Part shown: positions 51,119 to 60,796 of the stretch, piece after piece
Layout of the letters: every line of letters starts with the position of its first letter
How positions within the stretch are numbered: the stretch's first letter is position 1
DNA from: BJHL01 sp040378885
GTDB taxonomy: Bacteria; Planctomycetota; Phycisphaerae; Phycisphaerales; UBA1924
Reading direction: 5' to 3'
Assembly: GCA_046316615.1 (NCBI GenBank)
Contig: JBKDAN010000013.1
Span: 40,174-104,173 of the forward strand
Length of the DNA: 64,000 nt
The notes under the pieces: model-generated
Databases searched by the model: none
Told to the model about the DNA's origin: nothing
What the model saw: only the letters and a program-made list of their open reading frames with translations
Translations under genes and position numbers: made by a program

Positions 51119-53791
51119 ATGAAGTTCGCTCGTCGCCTGCGTGTGGAAGTGGTTGCTTCGTTCGTGCTTGGGCTTGCGCTATGCGCTGGCGGCGCGACGG
51201 CGCAGCCCATGGTGACTCCCGAGGTGACGCAGCCGGTGCCAGCGCAAGGGCCAAGGCCTATGCCGCTGCCCGCCCTCGACGAGTCGGTGCAGCAGTTGCT
51301 TGATCAGGATTACTTGAAGGACGCAGAGCGGGCGGCGCTGCGTATTCGTCATGGCCAGTGGACGAATGAAGACCTCAGCGACGCTTCGACGCGCGCAACA
51401 GCGGCCTTGCTTCGCGGCGATACGAGCAGCTCCGCGCTGAGTGATGCATCACTACCCGCGACGCTCCGAGCGGAGATCGCGGTACGCATGGGTCAGCCAC
51501 AAGTCGCGATCGATGCCATCGCGGGCGACAACTCGCCTCGTGCGTCTCGGCTTCGAGCAGAATCACTGATTGATCTGGGCAGGCTTGCTGATGCAGAAGT
51601 TGAGCTTGCAACGCTCGCAAATGCCGGCTCGCAACATGCGGAAGACGCGGATGCCCTGGCGGATATCGCACGCGCACAGATTCTGCTTGCGCGTCGGCGT
51701 GGCGCGGAAGGAGAAGGCACAATCGGGTATCAGCAGACGCTCGATATGCTGGCGCGGGCGCGTGATGCCGTCGATCGCATGAACTGGCGTGTGCCGCTCG
51801 CCGAAGCTCTGCTGCTGTACGAGAAGGACGACTACGCAGCTGCGGCAGAAGCGCTCCAGACAACGCTCGAACTGAATCCGCGCGTCGCTGAAGCGTGGTA
51901 CGTTCTGGGACGCATGAGCGCGGATGCGTTTGACTTCGATCGCGCGGAACGCATCGCCGCGACGCTCGACATGCTGGCGACCAACGACGTGCCTGATGAG
52001 AGCGCGGCCTTCGCGCCAAGCCCGCTGGGCCGCATGATTCGCACGTACACCCGGCTGCGGCAGATCGAAGGTGCGGCTGCGCTCAGTGAGATTCGTCCGT
52101 TGCTCGACGCGATGCCGACGCACCGCGAGGCTCGGGCGCTTGAAGTCGCTGCGACAGCGATGAGCTTTGACTTCGCCAAGGCGGATGAACTACTCGCCAA
52201 GTACGACGAGCTCGCGCCCGCATCGCCACTGCCGGCATTTGTCGCCGGAAAGGCGTTGTCGTCGGCAAGGCAGTATGAAGACGCTGCGAGACTTCTGCGG
52301 ATCGCCAGCGAGCGCAGTCCCAAGTGGGCCGAACCGCTGATTGACCTGGGATTGTCGGAACTGCAAGCTGGCAAGCTCGATGCGGCACGCGACGCGCTGA
52401 ATCGCGGGCTGGCGCTCGACCGATTCAATACTCGCGCTCAGAACAGTGCGGTGCTGCTGAAGGAGATTGAGAGCTACACGACGATCGAGAGCGAGCACTT
52501 CGTGATTCGCTACAAGCCGGGAGTCGACGAGATTCTGGCTCGCGAGATGCTTGAGCCGCTGGAACGCATTTTCGTTCGCGTGACAGGCGATGGCTCGGGC
52601 GGCATTCGTCACAAGCCTGCTGAGAAGACCGTCATTGAGCTCTATCCCAATCACCGCTGGTTCGCAACGCGCATCACCGGTATGCCCGCTCTCCACACAT
52701 TCGCCGCGGCCACGGGACCTGTCATTGCAATGGAAGTGCCGCGAAGTGGCCCCGGACACATGGTCGGTCCGTACGACTGGGCACGCGTGTTGCAACATGA
52801 GTACGTGCACACAGTCACGCTGTCGCGCACCAAGAACAGGCTTCCGCACTGGTTTACAGAAGCCAGCGCGGTGTATCTCGAAGATGCGCCCGATGACATC
52901 AACAGCCTGCAGATTCTCGCCCGGGCGGCGCAGGCAGAGCGCTGGTTTGACTTTGACACGATCAACGTGATGTTCGTGCGCCCCAAGAAGCCGACGGATC
53001 GTGCCCAGGCATATGCACAGGGCGCTTGGATGTACCGCCACATCATCGAGCGATTTGGTGATACCAGCGTGCTGGAGCTGATGGACCTCTACGCCTCCGG
53101 CGTGCGTGAGGAAGAGGCTTTCCAACGCGTGCTGAAGGTTAGTCGTGCGGAGTTCTTCGAGAGCTTTACGAATTGGGCTCGCGAACGGCTGGAGGGCTGG
53201 GGGCTCGTGCCAACGGATAGCAAGAAGAGTATCGAGCAGTTGCTGGGCGAGGCGGGCGTGGAGGAGTTCAAGAAGGAGTTGCTCGACCAGTGGTATCAAG
53301 AGCAGCCTGAGAATCCGTTTGTGCTCGCTGAGTACATCAAGAGCGAGATAGACCCCAGGACGGAACTGGTCACGCCGGAGATCGCTGACAGGCTCCGCAC
53401 GCTCGCGCGAGTGAGCCCGATGGATCCCATGCCGCACCGTCTGCTTGCGCGGTTTGAGCTGTCAAGCTCCGAGACGGGATCCACCGAGCGAGCGATTGCG
53501 CATCTGGAGTTTCTGGATGCACGCGAACAGCACTCGACGAGCTTTGCGATGGAACTCTCACGTCAGTACGCGAAGTTGGCTCAGTGGGACAAAGCCATCG
53601 CGAAGGTGACGCGTGCGACGCAGATATCTCCCTACGACGCGACGATTCGTGAGCACGCCGCCACGATCGCGCTGCGTGCGGGCAATCCCACTCTGGCCGA
53701 ACGCCACATCCTGGCGTTGACAAAGCTCGAGCCGGACAAGGCGATTCACCAGCAGCGGCTGGAGGCCGTGCGAAAGATGATCAAGAACTGA
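51119..53791 (+). CDS. Secreted TPR protein with peptidase-MA-like zinc metalloprotease domain
   Basis: 890 residues. Signal peptide (VVASFVLGLALCAGGATAQ), then long TPR arrays (about 30-465 and 730-890), and between them a gluzincin-like domain: HEYVHTVTLSR with the HExxH zinc motif, PHWFTEASAVYLEDAP with the downstream Glu-Ala, and a following YAQGAWMYRHIIERFGD. Similar planctomycete proteins combine TPR repeats with a peptidase MA-like domain. Probably a periplasmic or outer-membrane protease or a scaffold using that fold; substrates unknown. Confidence 0.82.
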   Translation: MKFARRLRVEVVASFVLGLALCAGGATAQPMVTPEVTQPVPAQGPRPMPLPALDESVQQLLDQDYLKDAERAALRIRHGQWTNEDLSDASTRATAALLRGDTSSSALSDASLPATLRAEIAVRMGQPQVAIDAIAGDNSPRASRLRAESLIDLGRLADAEVELATLANAGSQHAEDADALADIARAQILLARRRGAEGEGTIGYQQTLDMLARARDAVDRMNWRVPLAEALLLYEKDDYAAAAEALQTTLELNPRVAEAWYVLGRMSADAFDFDRAERIAATLDMLATNDVPDESAAFAPSPLGRMIRTYTRLRQIEGAAALSEIRPLLDAMPTHREARALEVAATAMSFDFAKADELLAKYDELAPASPLPAFVAGKALSSARQYEDAARLLRIASERSPKWAEPLIDLGLSELQAGKLDAARDALNRGLALDRFNTRAQNSAVLLKEIESYTTIESEHFVIRYKPGVDEILAREMLEPLERIFVRVTGDGSGGIRHKPAEKTVIELYPNHRWFATRITGMPALHTFAAATGPVIAMEVPRSGPGHMVGPYDWARVLQHEYVHTVTLSRTKNRLPHWFTEASAVYLEDAPDDINSLQILARAAQAERWFDFDTINVMFVRPKKPTDRAQAYAQGAWMYRHIIERFGDTSVLELMDLYASGVREEEAFQRVLKVSRAEFFESFTNWARERLEGWGLVPTDSKKSIEQLLGEAGVEEFKKELLDQWYQEQPENPFVLAEYIKSEIDPRTELVTPEIADRLRTLARVSPMDPMPHRLLARFELSSSETGSTERAIAHLEFLDAREQHSTSFAMELSRQYAKLAQWDKAIAKVTRATQISPYDATIREHAATIALRAGNPTLAERHILALTKLEPDKAIHQQRLEAVRKMIKN

Positions 53792-53806
53792 CGCGGCGGC
53801 TTTGCA

Positions 53807-54556
53807 TCACGCCCGGCGTGCACGTTCTGCGACCGTGTGTTCCCGTTGGCGCTCGATGCTGCCTTGCAGCGTCCGCACCAGCACGCTGCGTACCTCCGGC
53901 AGTGTCGGTGCCCCAGCACCCAAAAGGCTTTCAAGGCTGCACACCGGCCGGCCATGCAAGCCGCACGGAACGATCGTCGCAAAATGCCGCAGGTCGGTCC
54001 GCACATTGATGGCAAGTCCATGCATGCTGATCCACCGACGGACGCGCACGCCCATAGCGCACACCTTTGCAAGTGTGGGACTGTTTGATTCACTCTCCCC
54101 TGCGACAGTTCGGCTACTGCGCGGATCAATCGGCACCCACACCCCCGTCGCAGACGCATCACGCTGCGCCGGCACGCCAAACTCCGTGCACGTGTCGATC
54201 ACAGCTTGTTCCAGCAGCCGCATGTATGCGTGAAGGCCGAGGTTCAACGCATTGAGATCGAGGATGGGGTACACGACCTGCTGTCCGGGCCCATGATACG
54301 TGATATCGCCGCCCCGATCAGTTTCTTCAACAGCGATGCCCATCTGCGCGAGCGTGTCACGGCTCGTGATAATGTGGTCGGCCGCGCCCGCGCGGCGTGA
54401 GACGGTGATGACCGGATCATGTTCAACCGTGAGGATCACGCCCGTCAGTGGCGAGGCGGAGTCCCGTGATGCGAGCACGCGATCCAGCGTCGCGGTCTGC
54501 ACGGCGTATGCGTCGGCATAAGGCAAGCGACCAAGATCAACGACTTCCAGACTCAT
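53807..54556 (-). CDS. lipB: Octanoyltransferase LipB
   Basis: 249 residues. Moves the octanoyl group from acyl carrier protein to lipoyl domains, first step of lipoate synthesis. Motifs: VEHDPVITVSRR, DRGGDITYHGPGQQVVYPI, GVRVRRWISMHGLAINV, and IVPCGL with the catalytic Cys. The usual GVWV-K-IAAIGV order is kept with an insert of about 25 residues (PIDPRSSRTVAGESESNSPTL) before GVRVRRW. The ATG at 54556 is where similarity begins. Confidence 0.92.
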   Translation of the reverse strand: MSLEVVDLGRLPYADAYAVQTATLDRVLASRDSASPLTGVILTVEHDPVITVSRRAGAADHIITSRDTLAQMGIAVEETDRGGDITYHGPGQQVVYPILDLNALNLGLHAYMRLLEQAVIDTCTEFGVPAQRDASATGVWVPIDPRSSRTVAGESESNSPTLAKVCAMGVRVRRWISMHGLAINVRTDLRHFATIVPCGLHGRPVCSLESLLGAGAPTLPEVRSVLVRTLQGSIERQREHTVAERARRA

Positions 54557-54913
54557 CGATACAAAGTGTAGTGGTAGCCGCTCCTGCAATATCAGTGCGT
54601 TGTCAGGCCCGGAATGCGGCCGACGATGAACAGCGCGAGTGCGAAACAGCCCCACACGATCACAAACGCGAGATACGCCCTGCCCCAGTCTCATTCATCT
54701 TTCGCGCCTTTCGCCGCTATCAACCCGCGAGAACCGCCTAACAGCGAAGATCGCGTGACCCAGCACGAAAACGGCTTTCCCACTCATGGGGCAGACAGCT
54801 TTGGCGTCGAAGATGTCGCCCAGAATCGGACCGATGGTGAGCAGCAGAAAAGAGCGCGACGGTGCGAACGCTGACCATGAGCAGACCGGAGGTTTGTCGC
54901 ATGCGACCAAACG
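54557..54913. other. Intergenic stretch, possible remnant of small membrane protein genes
   Basis: 357 bases. On the minus strand short hydrophobic segments appear in different frames (FLLLTIGPILGDIF near 54800-54850 and LAFVIVWGCFALALFIVG ending near 54596), but no frame has a ribosome site and adequate length. I do not annotate a gene; decay of a small membrane protein gene is possible. Confidence 0.35.
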
Positions 54914-54939
54914 AAAAACGGACGCAGTGAGCGTCCGTT
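54914..54939 (-). terminator. Intrinsic terminator of rplS
   Basis: Stem AACGGACGC (54917-54925) with GCGTCCGTT (54931-54939), 5-base loop, and five T on the minus strand after the stem, just beyond the rplS stop. Confidence 0.87.
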
Positions 54940-54959
54940 CGTGAAGTGCATTGGTGGGC

Positions 54960-55346
54960 TTAGGCCTTGTTGGTCGGAATCACCGATGTGTTCTTCATGC
55001 CGCGACGGCGGTCACGCAGACGGCGGCTCTTGCCTTCGCGGTCACGCAGGTAGTACAGCTTGGCACGGCGGTTGTCGCAGCGACGAACCAGATCGTACTT
55101 CGCAACCAGCGGGCTGTTCACCGGGAAGATGCGCTCGACGCCCACTTCGTCCACAACCTTGCGGATCGTGGCCATCTCGTTGATGCCCGAACCCTTGCGG
55201 CTGATCACGATGCCTTGGAAGACCTGCGTGCGTTCCTTGTCACCTTCGACGATGCGGAAGTGCACGTTGATGATGTCGCCGGGGCCGAAGCTGGGGACGT
55301 CGGTCTTGAGGGCGGCCTTGTTGATTTCAGCGAGGATCGGGTTCAT
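54960..55346 (-). CDS. rplS: Large ribosomal subunit protein bL19
   Basis: 128 residues. ATG at 55346. Family motifs: FGPGDIINVHFRIVEGDKER, QVFQGIVISRKGSGINEMAT, RIFPVNSPLVAKYDLVRR, and RRAKLYYLRDREGKSRRLRD. It lies at the 30S-50S interface. Co-directional with trmD about 130 bases upstream, the conserved trmD-rplS order; rpsP and rimM are not seen next to them. Confidence 0.96.
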   Translation of the reverse strand: MNPILAEINKAALKTDVPSFGPGDIINVHFRIVEGDKERTQVFQGIVISRKGSGINEMATIRKVVDEVGVERIFPVNSPLVAKYDLVRRCDNRRAKLYYLRDREGKSRRLRDRRRGMKNTSVIPTNKA

Positions 55347-55475
55347 GGTGCAAACTCTCATGTCCCGCCGGTATTTGGCGGGTTGGGATGATAGGCGGGG
55401 GTGATGGAGCGAGCAAGCGAGCGCAAACGTGAGCCAATAGTCGTTCAGGGAAGGGTGATGTTCGGTTGGTGTCCA

Positions 55476-56210
55476 TCAATGAAGCAAGTCAGGCCGACGC
55501 ACAAATGTGCGTTCCATGCGTTGCTGCAGCCTCCACGCGGCGATCTTCTCGTGGTCACCCGACAGCAATACCGGCGGCACTTCGCGCCCTTGCCACTCGC
55601 GGGGTTTGGTGTAGTGCGGGCAGTCCAGCAGCCGCCGAGTCGTCGCTTCACGGCCCTTGGCCTGGGGCGGTACCACAACGTTCCCGAAGCTATCTTGCTG
55701 CGGACTTTGCTCGTCACCGGTTGCCCCGGGCAGCAGCCGCGTTATGGCATCAATGAGCACCAGTGCCGCGAGTTCACCGCCTGAAAGAACGTAATCGCCG
55801 ATGGACAACTCGATCGGATCGAGCGCCTCGATCACGCGCTCGTCAATCCCTTCGTAGTGCCCCGCGAGCATCAGCAGACGAGGCTTGGTAGCGAGGTCTT
55901 CCACGATGCGCTGCGAAAGCGGTGTGCCTTGCGGCGTGAGCAAAATGCGCGTGGCCGGACGCGGATCACGCGATTCAGCCGCCATGACCGCGTCCCACAC
56001 CGGCTGGCACGTCATCACCATGCCAGGACCACCACCAAACGGGCGGTCATCGGTCTTGTTGTGCTTGTCATGCGTGAATGCACGAATGTCCGTTGCTTCG
56101 ACAGTGAGCAGACCGGCCTTGATGGCTCGTGCGGGAATCGAAACGCCCAGCACGGCAGGGGAAGCTTGGGCGAACAGTTCGGGGAATGTGGTCAGGACGT
56201 CAATCCGCAC
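55476..56210 (-). CDS. trmD: tRNA (guanine-N1-)-methyltransferase TrmD
   Basis: Methylates G37 of tRNAs reading CNN codons, using SAM. 244 residues from a GTG at 56210, where the typical start RIDVLTTFPELF begins; an ATG at 56237 adds nine residues. Motifs: FTHDKHNKTDDRPFGGGPGM, LLMLAGHYEGIDERVIE, and SIGDYVLSGGELAALVLIDA, which forms the trefoil-knot SAM site. Upstream of rplS. The divergent lipoprotein gene starts within 48 bases. Confidence 0.95.
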   Translation of the reverse strand: MRIDVLTTFPELFAQASPAVLGVSIPARAIKAGLLTVEATDIRAFTHDKHNKTDDRPFGGGPGMVMTCQPVWDAVMAAESRDPRPATRILLTPQGTPLSQRIVEDLATKPRLLMLAGHYEGIDERVIEALDPIELSIGDYVLSGGELAALVLIDAITRLLPGATGDEQSPQQDSFGNVVVPPQAKGREATTRRLLDCPHYTKPREWQGREVPPVLLSGDHEKIAAWRLQQRMERTFVRRPDLLH

Positions 56211-56257
56211 ACCAAAAGCGTACGTGCGTCGGGGCATCGACCTGCGAACAATGCGGA

Positions 56258-56875
56258 ATGCAAATCGCCCGCTCCTTCGTTGCGGTTGGTCTCGTGCTGT
56301 CCATGGCCGGCTGCGCCACGCAGTCGGTGTGGGAGCAGAATCTGGATCAGACGAACGGTGATGGAACCGTTGCGCTCGCGCCGCTTGGTAAGGCTGCGCC
56401 CGTCACCGTCCGTGACATCGCGTGGGATCGTCTGCAAACGACGCTGGGTGAAATTGAACAGACTCGTTCCAGCAGCGATATCCACGTGAGCGAGTGGACC
56501 CGCGAACAGCGCGATGCCGAAAAGGCCAAGCTGCTCCGTGGCTTGCAGGTTTCACAGTCGCCGCAAAGTGTCACCGTGGTGGCACATAGCCAGTTCCGCA
56601 CCACCGACGGCGTGGGTGATCCGCGCCAGACGCTGCCGGAAGTCGCTCGGAAGCTGGGCGCGAACATGGTGGTCTACTCAACCCGCGTGCTGGGCAAGAC
56701 CGACAAGATCGTGCAGGAGCCAGTCAGCTCCAACCGCTCCGGCACCGTGTGGTACCGCGACACCGATGATCGCTACCGCAGTGACAATTTCAACGAGCAG
56801 CAGACCACTTGGGTTCCCGTTCGCGTCTCGGCCGATGAGGTCGGCGCAATCGCCTTCTTCCTGCGTGTTGATTGA
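56258..56875 (+). CDS. Predicted lipoprotein, unknown function
   Basis: 205 residues. Signal peptide with lipobox LSMAGC (SFVAVGLVLSMAGCATQ), so probably anchored in a membrane by its Cys near residue 19. The rest has no motif I recognise; the C-terminal half is beta-rich (GTVWYRDTDDRYRSD). It is divergent from trmD. A hairpin with 7-bp arms GTCTGAA/TTCAGAC (56884-56910) follows the stop, without a T run. Confidence 0.72.
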   Translation: MQIARSFVAVGLVLSMAGCATQSVWEQNLDQTNGDGTVALAPLGKAAPVTVRDIAWDRLQTTLGEIEQTRSSSDIHVSEWTREQRDAEKAKLLRGLQVSQSPQSVTVVAHSQFRTTDGVGDPRQTLPEVARKLGANMVVYSTRVLGKTDKIVQEPVSSNRSGTVWYRDTDDRYRSDNFNEQQTTWVPVRVSADEVGAIAFFLRVD

Positions 56876-57074
56876 CGCAGCTTGTCTGAACGGTGGTTGT
56901 TGATTCAGACATCGTGTATCGCTTCGACGCTGAAAATTCGGTGTGTTTGTCCCCTTTGCCTTGCATGATGCGCAGAACCCAGTAAACTCGCAGCCCGTTG
57001 GCAGGATGCCGCGATGTGGCTCGCTCGCTCGTGATATGTGTTGACGCGGGCAGATGGAGAATGGAGTCTCGACG

Positions 57075-57139
57075 ATGTCTCAGATGATGTCTCAGATGAT
57101 GTCCCAGATGATGTCCCAGATGATGTCCCAGACAATGTC
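57075..57139 (+). repeat. 12-bp tandem repeat with in-frame ATG codons
   Basis: The unit ATGTC(T/C)CAGATG is repeated about five times, beginning at the probable start codon. 12 bp is four codons, so copy-number changes keep the frame and add or remove MSQM units. Confidence 0.85.
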
Positions 57140-58061
57140 TCAATTGCTTCGATCCGCTGTGTCTTCTCGACGCGCTCCCGTGGGCACTCATGCCACGTTG
57201 GTTCGGGCTGGCCTTGCAATCGCCGGCGGCCTCGCGAGTACCGCCGCGGCTCAGCATGGAACAACGAATGTTCACGTCGATACCGCACCCGCACTCGGTC
57301 ACGGTGGTCTCGTTGCCATGCAAGTTGCAGCTTTGAATGTTGCACAGGCCGTGGATGCAGCCCCTGAGCTCGCCACGACCGATGGCTTCGCGTCGTGGCT
57401 CGGCAGCGGTTGGAAGCGCAATGTCGATGTCGGCATCAACGGCGCCGAAGGCAATACCGACAACTTCAGCGGTCGCATCGGTCTTGGCGCGGAACGCAAG
57501 GCCCTCGACATGGAGACCAAGGCCAACATCAGCTACAAGTACGCTCAGCAGGATGACGAGAAAAACCAAAGTCGCGGCGAAGCGTTCGTCAAGAACGACT
57601 ACATCTGGCCCGACACGTCTTGGGGCTTGTATTGGCTGGGCCGTCTCGAATACGACGAGTTTCAGGCGTGGGACTGGCGCGCAAGTTACTTCGTCGGTCC
57701 GACCTACACCTTCATCAAGACCGACAAAGTGCTCTTCCGCGGTCGTGCCGGTCTTGGCGTGAACTACGAGTTCGGCGGCGAGGCTGATGAAGAGGCGCAG
57801 TTCGAAGGCGATCTTGGCTTTGACTACGAGAACAAGCTCACCGAACGTCAGAAGCTGTTTTTGACCGGAGATTTCTATCCCAGTTTCAGCGAATGGCCCG
57901 ATTATCGCTGGGTTCTGGCTGGCGGCTGGGAGATTCTTGTTGATCCCGAAGCCAACATGTTTCTGAAACTCGGTTTCACCAATCGCTACGACATCACGCC
58001 GGGCGATGACAAAAAGAAGAACGACTTTGAATACTTCGCGACGTTGTCGTGGGTCTTCTAA
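57075..58061 (+). CDS. DUF481-like outer-membrane protein with repeated start region
   Basis: 328 residues from the ATG at 57075, which has GGAG about seven bases upstream; an ATG at 57054 is also possible. The N-terminus is an in-frame 12-bp tandem repeat giving MSQM several times, then a signal sequence (ATLVRAGLAIAGGLASTAAA) and a beta-barrel-like body with alternating aromatic residues (WGLYWLGRLEYDEFQAWDWR, GLGVNYEFGG) ending in YFATLSWVF, a terminal Phe typical of outer-membrane proteins. It fits the DUF481 (YdiY-like) salt-induced type. Confidence 0.8.
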   Translation: MSQMMSQMMSQMMSQMMSQTMSQLLRSAVSSRRAPVGTHATLVRAGLAIAGGLASTAAAQHGTTNVHVDTAPALGHGGLVAMQVAALNVAQAVDAAPELATTDGFASWLGSGWKRNVDVGINGAEGNTDNFSGRIGLGAERKALDMETKANISYKYAQQDDEKNQSRGEAFVKNDYIWPDTSWGLYWLGRLEYDEFQAWDWRASYFVGPTYTFIKTDKVLFRGRAGLGVNYEFGGEADEEAQFEGDLGFDYENKLTERQKLFLTGDFYPSFSEWPDYRWVLAGGWEILVDPEANMFLKLGFTNRYDITPGDDKKKNDFEYFATLSWVF

Positions 58062-58178
58062 GTCAGGCAGACATGCGTTGTGCCCATCCTGCTTGGAGCT
58101 GGATCGAGGCACAAGTCTGCGAGTCCCCGGGGGACTATCCGAACGCGGGAAGGACGCGTTCAAGAAAGGAATCGTGCT

Positions 58179-58601
58179 ATGGGTCTCATCAGTGAGTTCA
58201 AGGAGTTCGCGCTCAAAGGCAACTTCTTCGACATGGCCATCGGTGTTGTCATCGGCGGCGCGTTCGGCAAGATCGTCAGCTCGATGATCGAAGACATCAT
58301 CATGCCCGTCGTCGGTCTGGCCGGCAAGGTCGACTTCAGCAAGGCCGTCTTCACCCTCCGTGAAGCCACCGCCGGCGCCGATGGCAAGGTCATCTCCGAA
58401 GCCATCAACCTTCGCTACGGCAACTTCGTCACGATCTTCATCAACTTCCTCATCTTGGCGTTCGTGCTCTTCCTGGTTGTGAAGGCTTACAACTCCGCCA
58501 AGAAGCGCTTCGAAGCCGAGAAGCCCGCGGCCGCACCAGCCGGTCCGACCAAGGATCAGCAGTTGCTCGGCGACATTCTGGCCGAACTCAAGAAGCGCTG
58601 A
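58179..58601 (+). CDS. mscL: Large-conductance mechanosensitive channel
   Basis: 140 residues. Opens under membrane tension to release solutes during osmotic downshock. Family start GLISEFKEFALKGNFFDMAIGVVIGGAFGKIV, a periplasmic loop and a second helix (VTIFINFLILAFVLFLVVKAYN), and a charged C-terminal helix (DQQLLGDILAEL). ATG after AAGGAA. A strong hairpin follows at 58663-58690. Confidence 0.95.
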   Translation: MGLISEFKEFALKGNFFDMAIGVVIGGAFGKIVSSMIEDIIMPVVGLAGKVDFSKAVFTLREATAGADGKVISEAINLRYGNFVTIFINFLILAFVLFLVVKAYNSAKKRFEAEKPAAAPAGPTKDQQLLGDILAELKKR

Positions 58602-58662
58602 TCTCTCAGGGGGGCCATCCTTTCAGGACGACCCTCTACCCTCAGCGTTCGCGAAACAACCC

Positions 58663-58690
58663 AAGCCCCGGCGTACCCACGCCGGGGCTT
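58663..58690 (+). terminator. Terminator hairpin after mscL
   Basis: Perfect 11-bp stem AAGCCCCGGCG/CGCCGGGGCTT with a 6-base loop; only a weak T-rich tail follows. Earlier in-frame start codons of the next gene fall inside it. Confidence 0.75.
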
Positions 58691-58769
58691 GTCGTTCTCA
58701 TCGCGAGACTTCACGCAACTCGGTTATCCGCTCTTTTCTCCCGCCCTCATTCAGCCGATAATCAACCGC

Positions 58770-59750
58770 GTGTCTGACCGCTCCTACGTCCTCATCGCCC
58801 CCTGCCGCGACGAAGCCCGCTACATGCGGGTCACGCTCGACACCATCCTCGCGCAGACGGTGCCGCCCGCGCTCATCGTGGTCGTCGACGACGGCAGCAC
58901 CGATGACACACCCGCAATCCTCGCCGACTACGCCACCAAGCATCCCCACAAGTTTCTCATCGTCACCCGCGCCAACCGCGGCAAACGCAAAGTCGGACCG
59001 GGAGTCATCGAAGCCTTCTACGAAGGCTACCGCGCCATCAAGGATCGTCTCGACGCCGGCGAGTTCACCTACCTCTGCAAGATCGACCTCGATCTCAAGC
59101 TCCCCCCGCGCTACTTCGAAACGCTCATCCAGCGCATGGAGGCCGAGCCTCGCATCGCCACGTGCAGCGGCAAGGCCTACATGCCGACCAACCCCGACGA
59201 CCCCGACTCGCCGCTCGTCAGCGAATTCCTGGGCGATGAAACCAGCGCGGGCATGACCAAGTTCTACCGCGTCAGCGCATTCAAGCAAGTGGGGGGCTTC
59301 GTTCGCCAAGTCATGTGGGACGGCATCGACTGCCACCGCTGCCGCCAGCTTGGCTGGATCGCCTGCAGTTGGGACGAGCCCGATCTGCGCTTCACCCACC
59401 TGCGCCCCATGGGCAGCAGCCACAAAGGCATCTTCACCGGCCGCATGCGCCACGGGTTCGGCCAGTACTTCATGGGCACCACACTCGCCTACATGACCGC
59501 CAGCGCACTCTTCCGCATGACCAAGCGCCCCTTCATCATCGGCGGTGCCGCCATGTGGTGGGGCTTCGTCCGCAGCATGCTCAAAGGCGAAGAGCGCCTG
59601 AACGACCCGCAACTCCGCGAGTTCATCAACGCATGGCAGTGGGCCGCGCTCTTCAAGGGCAAATCCCGTGCGACAGCGGAATTCGTCGAGCGGCAACGCA
59701 GGGAGTGGAACCCGCAGCGGCCTCCGCTCGCCATGCCGCTCGACACCTAA
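58770..59750 (+). CDS. Glycosyltransferase family 2 protein
   Basis: 326 residues from a GTG at 58770; a TTG at 58689 would lie in the terminator. GT-A fold: YVLIAPCRDEARYMRVTLDT, VVVDDGSTDDTPAIL (nucleotide-sugar Asp), and KIDLDLKLPPRYFETLI (DxD-like). One C-terminal hydrophobic segment (FIIGGAAMWWGFV). Probably builds a surface glycan or glycolipid; the acyltransferase-3 gene on the other strand just after could act on the same product (inference). Confidence 0.83.
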   Translation: MSDRSYVLIAPCRDEARYMRVTLDTILAQTVPPALIVVVDDGSTDDTPAILADYATKHPHKFLIVTRANRGKRKVGPGVIEAFYEGYRAIKDRLDAGEFTYLCKIDLDLKLPPRYFETLIQRMEAEPRIATCSGKAYMPTNPDDPDSPLVSEFLGDETSAGMTKFYRVSAFKQVGGFVRQVMWDGIDCHRCRQLGWIACSWDEPDLRFTHLRPMGSSHKGIFTGRMRHGFGQYFMGTTLAYMTASALFRMTKRPFIIGGAAMWWGFVRSMLKGEERLNDPQLREFINAWQWAALFKGKSRATAEFVERQRREWNPQRPPLAMPLDT

Positions 59751-59764
59751 AGCTATCACGCAAG

Positions 59765-60796
59765 TCACATCATGCGACGTATCGGCGTCTTGCGCAGGAT
59801 CCACACAATCGCACCGCTCATGACCACCGCAAACACCACCATCGCCGCGGCGTGCCCGTGCGTGCCGATCGCAAACGCTGAGCCAAGCTTGATCTTCGCC
59901 GTGATGTAGTACCACACATCAAACAGCATCGGATGCAGCAGGAAGATTCCGAACGTAAACCCCGATGCCGCAAGTAAAGCTTCGCTTGCGTTGTGCCGAA
60001 TCCGCAGGCCGCCCATGCACAACGTGATCGCGATGACGTAAGGCAGTGCCAGGTTCGTCCAGCCCGCGACATAGCTCACACCAGCGGCTGTGAGCACCAT
60101 CGACCACAGCATCCCGAGCGACGTCCGGTCGTGCCCTTCACGTGTGCGACAGCGGACAATCGCCAAGCCCATCACCGCGGCGGGCAGCACCGTGATCCAC
60201 TGTCGCCATGGCTGAAAGACCCTGCCATCCGCCGCTTCGATCGCCAGTTGCACGTGCGTTGCATAGCTTGCCGCTACCAGCAACACGCTTGCGATAACGC
60301 TCCAGACCACGGCGCTGCGTCGAGCCATGCGGGCATCGTCCGGCAACGGGTTGGTCACGCACCACAGTCCGGCGGCAACTGTCGCAACAAACGCGAACGG
60401 GAGAAACCACAAATGCGTTTCAGGTCCTGCTAGCAGCCGCCACGGCTCGAACCACGAGAACAAGTCTCGCCCCGCCCGGTGCGCAAGCATTGACTTCCAC
60501 CCGGCGTACGCAAGCCACCACACCGCCCATGGGAGCAGCAGTGTCACGGCCCGTGCCTTCACAAACGCAGCGGGGCTGCGTCTTCCCGCGCTCTGCACGC
60601 TGAGCGCAATCGTGAAGATCGTGAATACTTCAAGCCCGAAGATCATCACGGGCCACTCGCGCGGATTCGCGTGAAATGCCACAATCGCGATGCACGCAAG
60701 CACGCGCAGCCATTCAATCCCCGCCTCACGAGGGGGCTTGGGCGTTGCCACGTTGGTGGGGGAGTCCGGCGAATTTGATGCTGCCGCGTCACTCAT
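59765..60796 (-). CDS. Acyltransferase-3 family membrane protein
   Basis: 343 residues with about ten hydrophobic helices. The start IEWLRVLACIAIVAFHAN carries the Arg and His of the acyltransferase-3 (OafA/NodX-like) catalytic site, and HLWFLPFAFVATVAAG the typical second motif. Such proteins acylate sugars or polymers at the cell surface. ATG at 60796 follows AGGATG. The gene is convergent with the glycosyltransferase gene. Confidence 0.8.
   Translation of the reverse strand: MSDAAASNSPDSPTNVATPKPPREAGIEWLRVLACIAIVAFHANPREWPVMIFGLEVFTIFTIALSVQSAGRRSPAAFVKARAVTLLLPWAVWWLAYAGWKSMLAHRAGRDLFSWFEPWRLLAGPETHLWFLPFAFVATVAAGLWCVTNPLPDDARMARRSAVVWSVIASVLLVAASYATHVQLAIEAADGRVFQPWRQWITVLPAAVMGLAIVRCRTREGHDRTSLGMLWSMVLTAAGVSYVAGWTNLALPYVIAITLCMGGLRIRHNASEALLAASGFTFGIFLLHPMLFDVWYYITAKIKLGSAFAIGTHGHAAAMVVFAVVMSGAIVWILRKTPIRRMM

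Noticed and set aside
54695..54910. 71-codon minus-strand frame with hydrophobic stretches
   Set aside because: No ribosome site, and the hydrophobic segments lie in different frames; kept only as a note of possible decay.
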